From the IMG/VR virus record IMGVR_UViG_3300034280_000211, positions 1 through 59,649 of that record: 59,649 nt of DNA; one strand, given 5' to 3'. Shown piece after piece: positions 44,483 to 52,709 of the stretch (position 1 is its first letter; every line of letters begins with the position of its first letter). The notes beneath the pieces are model-generated. The model had not been told where the DNA came from. It was given only the letters and a program-made list of their open reading frames with translations, and made no database searches. The DNA comes from a virus. Both the position numbers and the translations under genes were made by a program.

Positions 44483-44800
44483 CTAGCCGACCGGCGGATC
44501 GGGCGGCAGCAGCGCCACCGCGTCGCCCCACGGGATCACTTCCACGGCCTGCCCTAGCACGGTCTTGTCAGCCGCTTCCCACATGGCATGAAGCAGGCCG
44601 CCGGGTTCGATCTCAGTGAGGATGTCGCCGCAGAGCATGAGCCGCCCATCGGTCAGAACGCGAGGCATCGGCACGCAGTTGGTGCTGCCGTGTTTGCCGT
44701 GCAACTCCGCGAGCCTGGCTGCAAGCTGCGGCGTGAACACAAGCGCAAGGCCACGAGCGTCGGCGTAGGTGATCGGCAGCGTGAGATCGGCTAGCGTCAT
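44483..44800 (-). CDS. Small phage protein, HGKHGSTNCVPMPR type (105 aa)
   Basis: I place the start at the ATG at 44800 in an ATGA overlap. The middle, LAELHGKHGSTNCVPMPRVL followed by TDGRLMLCGDILTEIEPGGL, looks conserved in phage proteins of unknown function, and the C-terminus is Pro-rich. It follows the receptor-binding-type gene. Confidence 0.65.
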   Translation of the reverse strand: MTLADLTLPITYADARGLALVFTPQLAARLAELHGKHGSTNCVPMPRVLTDGRLMLCGDILTEIEPGGLLHAMWEAADKTVLGQAVEVIPWGDAVALLPPDPPVG

Positions 44801-46392
44801 CCCTGCCTCCCGAGTGCCGTCTGAAATGCCAGCATGGCGTTGTAGTAGGCGGTTGCTTGCGTGGCGTCCATTGAAGCGCCGACTGAGTGCGATTTGAGCC
44901 GCAGCGGCCACCAAGACGAGCCAACGCCGTTGTTGTTTTGGTTGTCCGAGAAGACATAAAACCGGATTGCTGACGAATCTGGCGCAACAGACGTAGATGA
45001 TGACGCTACTGAATTTCCGTTCCAGTAGAGATCCAGTTGCGTAGAACTGCTCCGGTTCGCCATCTGGAACCCGGCGGCATCGTATGCGGCATTACTTGCG
45101 GCGGCGGCCGCTGTTTTCCCCCAGTACGCCTGCACTGAACCAGCGGAAAACGGTTGTTTAAAGCAGGCGTAAATGCTGGTGCTAGAAGCGTCGGAACGGC
45201 AGCCAATCAAAAACCGACCTGAACTGGTCGTACCGCTCTCCTTCCATGCCGACAAGTGGCCGGTTGCAACCGTTGGAAGCGCATTAAGTGCTACCCCAGT
45301 GTCTAGTAATTTGCTCGTTCCATTTCCTAAAAGCCCACCTGTGCTTCCAGTTTCAACGTAATCGCCTGAGACAAAGTTGACATTAGTGTCTGTCGTGTTG
45401 CCGTACTGCGTTCCCGTGCGGCTCTGCCCGCGATAGAGCGGCACAAGTGCGGCCGAAAGCCCTGTGCCGCAGAACAGGTTGAGCCGGTAGAAACGGTCGC
45501 GGATGCCAGCCGCGTCGATGTCATTGCAGAACGTGTTGACCGCAGCCGCAGTGCTGGTGCTGACGGTGCCGCCGTTGGCGTAGACGCGGTCGATCCAGTC
45601 TTGGGCGTCTAGGTTGGCGACTTGCTGGGCGAGGGTGATTCCCCACTTGCGGCCAAGGTAACGCTCCACCGCCGTGCGCTGCTCAGTGGAAAGGGCCGAC
45701 GTGTAGATCAGCATCTCGGCCACCTGGCCCGTAAGGAGCAATGAGGACGATGCGCCAATCGACCCTACCGCAAAGTTTCCGGCGTTCGACCCAGTGTTTC
45801 CGCTTGTTGTGGAAAGTGACTGTGAAGTTCCGTTGACCCATGCCGATGCACTAATTCCATCCTGCCTGACGGTTACGACGCTGTAACTGCTACCGCTGTC
45901 TCCAGCCGCAAAGGCAGAGCTGTAGACGGTGCGGGAGCCGGTGGTGCCGGATGAATAGTAAAAGACGTACCCGCCGGTTGATTTGATCGTGAGGGCAAAC
46001 GAATCGGCACGGTCGAAAATGCACTGCTCGCCGCTGCCGCCCGTGCGGCGGTACACCACGAAGCCTGTCTTGGTGTTTGGATTCAGCACCGACGCGGACG
46101 TAGTAAAGATGCGGTCGCCGCCGTCGAAGGCCAATGCAGACTTGCCGTTTTGTGCAGACGCCGCGAACGATGGGGCTACGCTGTCGGCACCCGAGTTTGT
46201 CAGGTTCATGCCGCTGGTGGACTTGTCACCCCAGTATTTCACCGGCCCGTTGGCCGATACCGCGCCTGGGCCGCTGCTCGTCGGCCCCAGGATTGCACTG
46301 TCGGCGGGGTCCAGCCACAGCGCAAGGCTGGAGATCGAACGCGGGTTGAAGCCCGTCGCACGGGGCCGAAGCAAACGGGTCGACATTGGCAT
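44797..46392 (-). CDS. Receptor-binding-type protein with LamG-like domain (531 aa)
   Basis: SISSLALWLDPADSAILGPT, WGDKSTSGMNLTN, NGKSALAFDGGDRIFTTSAS and ISASAWVNGTSQSLSTTSGN with VAEMLIYTSALSTEQRTAVE are the strands of a concanavalin/LamG-like jelly roll of the kind used for glycan binding (the pattern W.D.SG....F.G.D and AEMLIY...L...ER). A second region about residue 340-500 is also beta-rich. It is probably a tail spike or fibre that binds host polysaccharide. Confidence 0.7.
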   Translation of the reverse strand: MPMSTRLLRPRATGFNPRSISSLALWLDPADSAILGPTSSGPGAVSANGPVKYWGDKSTSGMNLTNSGADSVAPSFAASAQNGKSALAFDGGDRIFTTSASVLNPNTKTGFVVYRRTGGSGEQCIFDRADSFALTIKSTGGYVFYYSSGTTGSRTVYSSAFAAGDSGSSYSVVTVRQDGISASAWVNGTSQSLSTTSGNTGSNAGNFAVGSIGASSSLLLTGQVAEMLIYTSALSTEQRTAVERYLGRKWGITLAQQVANLDAQDWIDRVYANGGTVSTSTAAAVNTFCNDIDAAGIRDRFYRLNLFCGTGLSAALVPLYRGQSRTGTQYGNTTDTNVNFVSGDYVETGSTGGLLGNGTSKLLDTGVALNALPTVATGHLSAWKESGTTSSGRFLIGCRSDASSTSIYACFKQPFSAGSVQAYWGKTAAAAASNAAYDAAGFQMANRSSSTQLDLYWNGNSVASSSTSVAPDSSAIRFYVFSDNQNNNGVGSSWWPLRLKSHSVGASMDATQATAYYNAMLAFQTALGRQG

Positions 46393-46426
46393 GGCAGGTG
46401 CGCTCTTGTAGGTTGATGGAGAGACG

Positions 46427-46753
46427 TTAGCCCTTCACCGACACCGTCATGGCGCAGGTGGTGGCACCGACGACGACAGGGGCGACGTAGGCAAAGCCGA
46501 AACAGGCGTCCGGAATGGGGTGCGCGCCTACGGTCACGGCGGTCGTCAGGGCGGAGCCGTCAGCGTAGATGCGGATCGGCGCGTCTTCGGAGCCAACCGA
46601 AACGTGCCAGTTGATCTGCGTGGCTCCGTTGGTGTTGCCGATGAGGACGCCGCCGCCGGCATACCGACCAAACGGGAATCGCGGCGTGGTGGTAGCGGCA
46701 GAAGACCCGGCCGTGATCACGGCCCCTGTGTGGAAACGCTCAATCTCGCTCAT
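46427..46753 (-). CDS. Small beta-rich virion protein (108 aa)
   Basis: RFPFGRYAGGGVLIGNTNGA and TQINWHVSVGSEDAPIRIYA show repeated strands and Gly turns. It ends ATTCAMTVSVKG. It may be a fibre adaptor, collar or decoration protein. Its start overlaps the upstream gene. Confidence 0.7.
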   Translation of the reverse strand: MSEIERFHTGAVITAGSSAATTTPRFPFGRYAGGGVLIGNTNGATQINWHVSVGSEDAPIRIYADGSALTTAVTVGAHPIPDACFGFAYVAPVVVGATTCAMTVSVKG

Positions 46754-47280
46754 GTTCGCCCTTTCGCTTTGTAGGCATGTTTGTCGATGAATCGCTCCCG
46801 CACTTCCCCGGCCTTGGCTCCCGGGTTCTTGCGGAGTTCCTTCCTGACCTCTTCGGCCACTATCCGTTCGTTGATCAGCTTCCGTTTCGGGGCGGCGGGG
46901 CCGGGGTCATAATTCACTGTCCCCGCTACGGACATGCGGCGCTTCTTGGCCACTCGCAGGACATCGTCGTTGGACGAGACCCACGCCTCCGGGTCTTGCC
47001 ACCGTCGCTTGTCGGCCAGACCGCCGCAGTAGTATTTGCCGGAGATATTGATCCCGGCTGCCTTGGCCTCTTTGATCATCCACTTCGCGGATTCGGCTGG
47101 CATGTCGTCCAACTGCTGGTTGTTCATGCGGCCCTGCATGAATGCCCGGTCGGAGCCTTTGGTCCCGGGAGCGATCTGAAGTGCGACCATTTCCGCGAAC
47201 CGCTCTCCATACTGAAGGGCGTTCTTGTAGACCTCCACAGCCTCTCGGCCGCGATCACTGATTTGCTGGGGGATTTGCAT
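46750..47280 (-). CDS. Conserved hypothetical protein after the portal (176 aa)
   Basis: The segments QIAPGTKGSDRAFMQGRMNN, KAAGINISGKYYCGGLADKR and RWQDPEAWVSSNDDVLRVAK look conserved, and the C-terminus is Lys/Arg-rich and helical. It overlaps the portal gene by 26 bases. I cannot assign a domain; position suggests a head or packaging role. Confidence 0.7.
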   Translation of the reverse strand: MQIPQQISDRGREAVEVYKNALQYGERFAEMVALQIAPGTKGSDRAFMQGRMNNQQLDDMPAESAKWMIKEAKAAGINISGKYYCGGLADKRRWQDPEAWVSSNDDVLRVAKKRRMSVAGTVNYDPGPAAPKRKLINERIVAEEVRKELRKNPGAKAGEVRERFIDKHAYKAKGRT

Positions 47281-49249
47281 TGGGTTGTTCTTGTGGCGGC
47301 TGACCAGGGGGCGGACCCGGGGGAGGAGGTGGCGGAGGCGGAATCATGTAGCGAGCGACATCGACTTGCATGGCCTTGCCCCAGTCTTCCAAGAGGGCAT
47401 TGAAGAGTTCCGGCCTGCCGGCCTGGAGCAACCCCTGGGAAATGGGCGCAAGGATCTGCATGGCGTTGGTGATGTTTTCGATGCGGGTCGCGATGTTGGG
47501 CTTTCTCGCGGATCCGGCTTCGACGCGGTATGAGTACTCGCGGACGATGCTGTCAGGGTTCTCTCCCTGAACGTGCATGCCCCATGCCTGTGCGGCCATC
47601 GGGCCCAGGAGCGGTTCGACATCCTGGGGATAGATCAACCATCTCGCACACAGGGCTTCCTTGCGTGCGACCTCCGAGAGAGCGTCTTCCAAGATCGAAG
47701 CGTAGTCGTCCGGCCGTACCGAAATCTGTTCCGCCTTCACCTGGGCCTCTGCGGCTGACCGGAACTGGTTCCTGGTCATCCCGTACACCAGCTCAGTCAG
47801 ACCCACTCTGCGGTCAAAGAGTGCCGTGACCTCTGCGATGATCTGGTACATGTCCTGGGTCACCCCGGGCATGTTGAAGACCGAGATCACATCGTTGACC
47901 GACCGGCCGACCGCTTCGGAGATTTCGACAATGTTGAAGCCTTTCTCCGACTTCTCCAGGATCTTCGACTTCAGGTCTTGGTCCGCAGCCTTTGATACTC
48001 CGATCAACGTCTGCGATGAGGTCGCCACGCGGGTCGCGAGGAAGCTCATCGCCCAATTAATGAATCTCAATTCCCCGATACCAGGACGGATCAAAGAGAT
48101 CGGCCATGAGTATCCAGGTTTGCCGTGCCACGCGAGCAAGGTGAACGGCCAGCCGCCCGGTTCTGCCCAGAATGGAATCGGCCATTGGCAGGCCATGAAC
48201 ATCTGCTGAGACACGCCTGTTTCGTCTACCGGCTCCTGGAGCATGGGGAGCGGCATGTTCAGTGGAAATTCGACCCCTTCCGCCACAACTAGGTAGCAAT
48301 TTGGGCCCATGGCGTCGAACTTGCCACGGAGGTCCTTGTCTGCGTCCTTCAGCCGGTCACCGAAGCCGGTCTTAGAATAGATTTCCCAGTAGCAGATGAT
48401 GTCGTTCGTCTGGCCGTTGCGGCGCTTGGTCTCATAGCCGCGTTCCTTCTCGTCCGACCTGGAGGCATACGATTCCAAGTGGCCCTTCAGATCGTCGCGG
48501 GACAGACCGAACTTCGCTGCCACTTCATCGATGGGCTGAATACGCTTGCGGGCACACCAGCGGATGTCCTCAAACTCATCGGCATCCGGATCCCAGACGA
48601 GGTTGTCCACTGAGTCGTAGAACGATCCGGCGAACTTCACTGCACTTCCAGGAGGGGAGTACAGTTCGTGCCACCACACGCCAGCGCCTTTGATGAACGC
48701 CTCTTCTACAACCTTGCGGGAGTGCTGCTTCAGGTTCAGTTCGTTAGGCGTGTAGTTCAGGTACTGTTCCAGGAGCGCGGCGATGATCTTGCGGCGTTCG
48801 TAGTTAAACTGCTGCTGTTCCATGCCCTGCCGGTAAGCCATCATGCCCTGGTCAGGCATCATCACCGGCTGGCCATCCGGACCCATGACGGGACCGTTGG
48901 GCCCCATCTGCGGAACCGGCGGCTGCGGGAAGATCCCCAGGAGTGGCGCCGGGACGACGGGGTAGTCCTTCGGCGTCACTGCCCGGGTGGGATTCCGGTG
49001 ATGGATGACCGACGTAAAGAGGCGAACGGCCTCCCAAACGCGGTTCACGCAGATTCGCACGGCAGGAAGATCAATCCCCTTGGCATAGGCGCGGGCCTGT
49101 TCAGGACCCCACATGGCATCCGGATCGGAGGCGTAGAACCCCAGGGCTTCTTTTGCATCGTCACTGAAAGGTCGCTTATGGGTCTGCGCCAACTTTATCA
49201 GCTTTAACCAGCCGGCAGTGATTGGCGCAAGTGGATTATCAGTACTCAT
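47255..49249 (-). CDS. Portal protein
   Basis: I place the start at 49249 (ATGA overlap with the HNH stop, GGAAGGTGG site). The protein is 664 aa, typical for podovirus portals: an N-terminal helical wing (DLPAVRICVNRVWEAVRLFT), LEQYLNYTPNELNLKQHSRK, VWDPDADEFEDIRWCARKRI, ISEAVGRSVNDVISVFNMPG, GLTELVYGMTRNQFRSAAEA and a Pro-rich tail. These segments and the gene order terminase, portal and capsid support the call. It forms the dodecameric ring at one capsid vertex. Confidence 0.85.
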   Translation of the reverse strand: MSTDNPLAPITAGWLKLIKLAQTHKRPFSDDAKEALGFYASDPDAMWGPEQARAYAKGIDLPAVRICVNRVWEAVRLFTSVIHHRNPTRAVTPKDYPVVPAPLLGIFPQPPVPQMGPNGPVMGPDGQPVMMPDQGMMAYRQGMEQQQFNYERRKIIAALLEQYLNYTPNELNLKQHSRKVVEEAFIKGAGVWWHELYSPPGSAVKFAGSFYDSVDNLVWDPDADEFEDIRWCARKRIQPIDEVAAKFGLSRDDLKGHLESYASRSDEKERGYETKRRNGQTNDIICYWEIYSKTGFGDRLKDADKDLRGKFDAMGPNCYLVVAEGVEFPLNMPLPMLQEPVDETGVSQQMFMACQWPIPFWAEPGGWPFTLLAWHGKPGYSWPISLIRPGIGELRFINWAMSFLATRVATSSQTLIGVSKAADQDLKSKILEKSEKGFNIVEISEAVGRSVNDVISVFNMPGVTQDMYQIIAEVTALFDRRVGLTELVYGMTRNQFRSAAEAQVKAEQISVRPDDYASILEDALSEVARKEALCARWLIYPQDVEPLLGPMAAQAWGMHVQGENPDSIVREYSYRVEAGSARKPNIATRIENITNAMQILAPISQGLLQAGRPELFNALLEDWGKAMQVDVARYMIPPPPPPPPGPPPGQPPQEQPNANPPANQ

Positions 49250-49917
49250 CCGACCACCTTCCAGGACTCGCCGCGATGCAGCATCGCCTCTAGTAGCTCT
49301 ACGCGCTTTTGCAAGGCCCACACCTTGCGGTTGTAGTCAGCGTGCAGTTTCTGGTGTTTGCCACTTTGGACAACAACGAGGTTTTCCCATCGATTGTCGT
49401 CCTTAATGCCGTTCAAATGATGCACTTCTTCCTTGCGGCCAAGCATGCGGCGAAGATGCTCTGAGGCCACAAGGCGATGCTCCAATACGTAGCCGGCCTT
49501 GCTTGCCATTGGATGACTTGGGGCATGCACCATCACGTACCCCTGGACGGTGCGAGGACGGCCACCGCTCCACCTGGGGGCACATTCCCCCTTCCGATTC
49601 TTTGTAGAAGAGCCGCGAGATCGCAGCCCAACCCGTGCCGCCAGCCTGCGGCGGACTGTTGTTTGGCTGCACCTAAACTGCGAGGCTACTTCTGCGGTGG
49701 ACTTTTCGTCGCGCCAATATGCCAAAGCCATCTCATCTGCTGGCAGGCGGATTCGCTCGCCGCCTATCCGGAGAGCGAATCCCGCCTTGCGCAAATGCTG
49801 CCCAACCGTCTTTCCTGTGCCGAGCCCAAGGCTTTTTGCGATGCCTTCACACGTACGACCTTCGTCAAAATACATGCGGCGCAGGTCTTCGGTGCGGTAA
49901 TTCAGTCGGCTGGGCAT
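49246..49917 (-). CDS. HNH homing-type endonuclease inserted before the portal (223 aa)
   Basis: An N-terminal part with two HTH-like units (SLGLGTGKTVGQHLRKAGFA and VASQFRCSQTTVRRRLAARV) is followed by the HNH core (EHRLVASEHLRRMLGRKEEV, HHLNGIKDDNRWENLVVVQS). This domain order is typical of phage HNH endonucleases. It sits between the terminase-linked gene and portal and joins the portal by an ATGA overlap, indicating a homing insertion. Confidence 0.8.
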   Translation of the reverse strand: MPSRLNYRTEDLRRMYFDEGRTCEGIAKSLGLGTGKTVGQHLRKAGFALRIGGERIRLPADEMALAYWRDEKSTAEVASQFRCSQTTVRRRLAARVGLRSRGSSTKNRKGECAPRWSGGRPRTVQGYVMVHAPSHPMASKAGYVLEHRLVASEHLRRMLGRKEEVHHLNGIKDDNRWENLVVVQSGKHQKLHADYNRKVWALQKRVELLEAMLHRGESWKVVG

Positions 49918-49942
49918 TGAACGCTCCTACTTCTTAGTGTCC
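49918..49942 (-). promoter_or_regulatory. GGACACT leader element before the HNH/portal genes
   Basis: On the minus strand GGACACTAAGAAGTAGGAG starts exactly 25 bases upstream of the HNH ATG, the same arrangement as at 35341 and 43560. It overlaps the 3' end of the upstream gene. Confidence 0.45.
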
Positions 49943-50238
49943 TTTTCCGCCCGCTTCTCCAGCAGGGCGACACGTTCCGAGAGGATGGCAAGCTGCCCGG
50001 CCGGCTTGTGCTGCCAAAAACCGTAGGACTTCCACGCCGGGAACTCATTCACGCCCGGGTCATCGACATGGTGGACGGACGCTTTCTCCGTCCCGCCGTA
50101 GCCCGGAGAGATAGCCCACAACGTGAGGGTTCTGGCAGATACATCCGTGACCAGGGCCGGAACCGGCTTGGCCCCCTCATGGGCATGGAAGAACACAAAC
50201 TCGCCCAATTCGGCCTTGGGCATGATGAAATCGCTCAT
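49927..50238 (-). CDS. Small phage protein with SH3-like pattern (103 aa)
   Basis: The start at 50238 overlaps the terminase stop as ATGA. EFVFFHAHEGAKPVPALVTD followed by SARTLTLWAISPGYGGTEKA is a beta-barrel pattern shared with many small phage proteins encoded near terminase or portal genes, and a helix ends it (QLAILSERVALLEKRAEKDT). Function unknown. Confidence 0.7.
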   Translation of the reverse strand: MSDFIMPKAELGEFVFFHAHEGAKPVPALVTDVSARTLTLWAISPGYGGTEKASVHHVDDPGVNEFPAWKSYGFWQHKPAGQLAILSERVALLEKRAEKDTKK

Positions 50239-51914
50239 TGGTATTTCCCTTTCGGAGAGAGGTACAAGACGCCGTCGTCGTCTTTCTGTTGGCGGCGGCG
50301 CTTGTCGGCCAGATACTTCACCCACCACGGCTCTGGCCCGGTGACCTTGGGGGGCTTGTGATACTTGGGTTCGTAGGCACACATGTACTCTGCGGCCTGA
50401 CAGGCGTGGACTTCGCCCCGCGTCTGTGGTTCGTCGGTCACGTAGACCTGACCGTTCACCGTAGTGGTCTTTTTGCGGTAGCGCTTAATCTCCCGCAGGA
50501 AGTTGGGGCATCCGCCCTCCAAGACTTTGAACCGCGTCGTCCCGTCTCCTTGGATGTGGAGGAGCTTCCGCATCAGCGCCGTGCGGGCCGGGATGTCGTC
50601 TGAGCCTGGAGTGAATCCAAAACCCGATATCTGCGAGCGGATGTTCCGCTTCTTCAGTTCCTCGCTGTATAGCTCATGCGGGAGCCTTCCTGACCCAAGA
50701 TCACGGAGCATGCCGCCGTGCATGTCCATGATCCAGTTGTAGAAGTGCTGGTTCTGTGCCTTTGCTGCGAACTGTTCTCCGAAAATCAGGGCGTTGCACT
50801 GCCGGATGTACAGTTCGTCATAGAACAGAATGAATCGTTCGTCAGGCGGGATGGCTGCGAAGAGGCACGCCATGACCGTATGCCCAGGGTCAATGGCAAC
50901 GTAGCGTGTCCAGTCGATGGGGACTTGCCCGTCAGGGAGGTGAGATCGGGGCATAACATGAACCGCCGTATTGAACGTCGGATACATGAGCGTGGATTCG
51001 GTGGTGAACTCACCCTCCGCACGCATGCGAAGTTCGTCTATGCCGAGAGCCGACCAGCGTTCGATGTTCTTCTTCTTCTCCTCGTCATCAATCGCGGAGT
51101 TGTCCAAGAAGCGCAGCGTGAACTTGCGGATGATTGCGTTAGGGTCGTTCTCAGACTTCTCGGCGCGTTCGCACAGTCCAAGGAGCGCATCGTTCTTGGA
51201 ATGTGGCATGGCCGACCAAATAAAGCGGCCTTTGCGATCCGCGAGGCGGGCTTGCATTTCCCCCACCCAAGCCTCATTCGACAAATCTTCGTCACACCAG
51301 ACCAAGTCGGCGGCGAAACCTTGGGGCGGTTCACCTTCTGATGAGAAGCAATAGATCGTCCATCCCGTGATGAGTTCAGCCTTCTGGAGATAGCCGGCGT
51401 TCTTCTGCACCCAGGCGATTTCTCGGATCATTCTTGGAGGGATAAGAGGAGGTGCTGGCTTGGCCTCTCCCCGTCTTGCATCGTCCTTGCCGGGAATGAA
51501 TGCCCGCCACTTGTTCGTCTCCTCATCCCGGATCATCCGGAACGCACCGGGGCGAAACAGGATCCTGTGGATGACCATGCCGATGTGGGTCCACCCCTTG
51601 CCCACGATCACAAGGTTGCCGCCCTCTTTGGGGTATTTGTTGTGCGGGTCTTGGCCTGTCGCAGCCCTGGCAATTTCCGCCGCAACACACAGCGTCTTCC
51701 CAGCACGGTTTCCGCCGATCACGATCCGCTCGCTCGCCATGCACTGGTGGATCTCGTCCTGCTTGGGCATGGGCGTGTATAGCCGCAACGCCTCAATACG
51801 ACGTTCCGCGATCTCCTGCTGCAACTCCTTCATGGAGTCCAGCGCGTGCTTCGTCATGCCCGCAATCGGGGCACTAGCGGTCGGAGGTGGGGGGATCTTG
51901 GGGTGCTTGCGCAT
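50235..51914 (-). CDS. terL: Terminase large subunit
   Basis: Walker A is IVIGGNRAGKT (residues 64-74) and the Walker B-like acidic motif is LVWCDEDLSN near residues 203-212. A nuclease-domain Asp is in YVAIDPGHTVMACLFA (Asp341). At 559 aa it has the normal ATPase plus RNase H-like nuclease length. It cuts concatemers and pumps DNA into the prohead through the portal. It follows the putative small subunit and precedes the portal, and couples to both neighbours by overlap. Confidence 0.9.
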   Translation of the reverse strand: MRKHPKIPPPPTASAPIAGMTKHALDSMKELQQEIAERRIEALRLYTPMPKQDEIHQCMASERIVIGGNRAGKTLCVAAEIARAATGQDPHNKYPKEGGNLVIVGKGWTHIGMVIHRILFRPGAFRMIRDEETNKWRAFIPGKDDARRGEAKPAPPLIPPRMIREIAWVQKNAGYLQKAELITGWTIYCFSSEGEPPQGFAADLVWCDEDLSNEAWVGEMQARLADRKGRFIWSAMPHSKNDALLGLCERAEKSENDPNAIIRKFTLRFLDNSAIDDEEKKKNIERWSALGIDELRMRAEGEFTTESTLMYPTFNTAVHVMPRSHLPDGQVPIDWTRYVAIDPGHTVMACLFAAIPPDERFILFYDELYIRQCNALIFGEQFAAKAQNQHFYNWIMDMHGGMLRDLGSGRLPHELYSEELKKRNIRSQISGFGFTPGSDDIPARTALMRKLLHIQGDGTTRFKVLEGGCPNFLREIKRYRKKTTTVNGQVYVTDEPQTRGEVHACQAAEYMCAYEPKYHKPPKVTGPEPWWVKYLADKRRRQQKDDDGVLYLSPKGKYQ

Positions 51915-52068
51915 TGAGTTCAGAAAGGACGATGTCTATGGCTTCCACTATCGACTTGTCGGACGGTCTTGTCCCGGTGAGAAACTCTGAGCAATACCGT
52001 CTCAGGTTCTTCAGGACGACGACCGCATCACCCAGCCGCTGGAGTTCCGTCTGCGTTTTCATGCTCAC
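51874..52068 (-). CDS. Small helical protein overlapping terL (64 aa)
   Basis: A GTG at 52068 overlaps the upstream stop as GTGA, with an ATG two codons in. MKTQTELQRLGDAVVVLKNL followed by a long helix SIVEAIDIVLSELNAQAPQD. It overlaps the terL start by 41 bases, consistent with coupling. A helical accessory of the terminase is possible. Confidence 0.6.
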   Translation of the reverse strand: MSMKTQTELQRLGDAVVVLKNLRRYCSEFLTGTRPSDKSIVEAIDIVLSELNAQAPQDPPTSDR

Positions 52069-52207
52069 CGCACTTTGTTTCCGGAGTTGTCATGGGGAAG
52101 CGACTGTCCCCGCTCTCCATCGGTGTCGGGGGATACCGGAGGCACAACCCAATCCGTGGATCCTTGTTGACTTCGATCCACCACTTGCAAGTTTCGCACT
52201 GCGTCAT
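52028..52207 (-). CDS. Overprinted small Cys protein (59 aa)
   Basis: The ATG at 52207 opens MTQCETCKWWIEVNKDPRIG with LCLRYPPTP and TTPETKCGEHENA. Four Cys with aromatic residues match the C..C.W......G.C...PP pattern of small phage zinc-binding proteins. It lies in another frame for 143 bases inside the 3' end of the terminase small-subunit candidate and overlaps the next gene, so it is an overprinted gene. Confidence 0.55.
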   Translation of the reverse strand: MTQCETCKWWIEVNKDPRIGLCLRYPPTPMESGDSRFPMTTPETKCGEHENADGTPAAG

Positions 52208-52709
52208 TGAGGTCTTTCTGTGGTAAGGCGTTGATGACCGTCGCCGCTTCCAGAACACGTTTCTGTAGCTCCGTTTCCAATTCGTCTTCGGACCAGAGGG
52301 TGAGCGGTTTCTTCGCACCACCATCTGCGGAATTTTGTGCAGTGAGCCGGACCATCGTCTCCAGCATCTTGGTCCTAAACGCACCGCCGGCAGGGGCGTC
52401 GTAGAACTGCTTCATCCAGGCGTTGCCGAACCCGGCCACGCCACCGAAGTAGGTGTAGAGGATCTCCACCAACTCAGACGAATGGGGGATGTTCGATCCA
52501 CCCAGGCGGGCGGCGGCGATGAAGAGATCGACCGCACCCTTCTCAATCTCTTCTAGCTTCTTGTCGGTCTTACGCTTGCGCTTCTTCTTCGCAATCGTAT
52601 TGCGGCAGTGACGGCACTTGGAGTGATAGCCGTCCTTCGACTTGTGGAAGTGTTTGGGGTCTAGCGGGTAGGTCTTGCCGCACTCGGCGCAGGTCCGTTC
52701 GCTAGACAC
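52065..52709 (-). CDS. Terminase small-subunit candidate (214 aa)
   Basis: The N-terminus is a zinc finger, CAECGKTYPLDPKHFHKSKD with SKCRHC. A basic helix follows (KKKRKRKTDKKLEEIEKGAV), then FGNAWMKQFYDAPAGGAFRT and KMLETMVRLTAQNSA, the kind of helical core found in small terminases of many phages. It precedes terL by two short genes. The call rests on position plus pattern. The last 45 residues are shared with an overprinted frame. Confidence 0.6.
   Translation of the reverse strand: MSSERTCAECGKTYPLDPKHFHKSKDGYHSKCRHCRNTIAKKKRKRKTDKKLEEIEKGAVDLFIAAARLGGSNIPHSSELVEILYTYFGGVAGFGNAWMKQFYDAPAGGAFRTKMLETMVRLTAQNSADGGAKKPLTLWSEDELETELQKRVLEAATVINALPQKDLNDAVRNLQVVDRSQQGSTDWVVPPVSPDTDGERGQSLPHDNSGNKVR

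Noticed and set aside
41148-46392. Diversity-generating retroelement suggested by the Mtd-like fibre
   Set aside because: No reverse transcriptase, template repeat or Avd-like gene is visible in the window.
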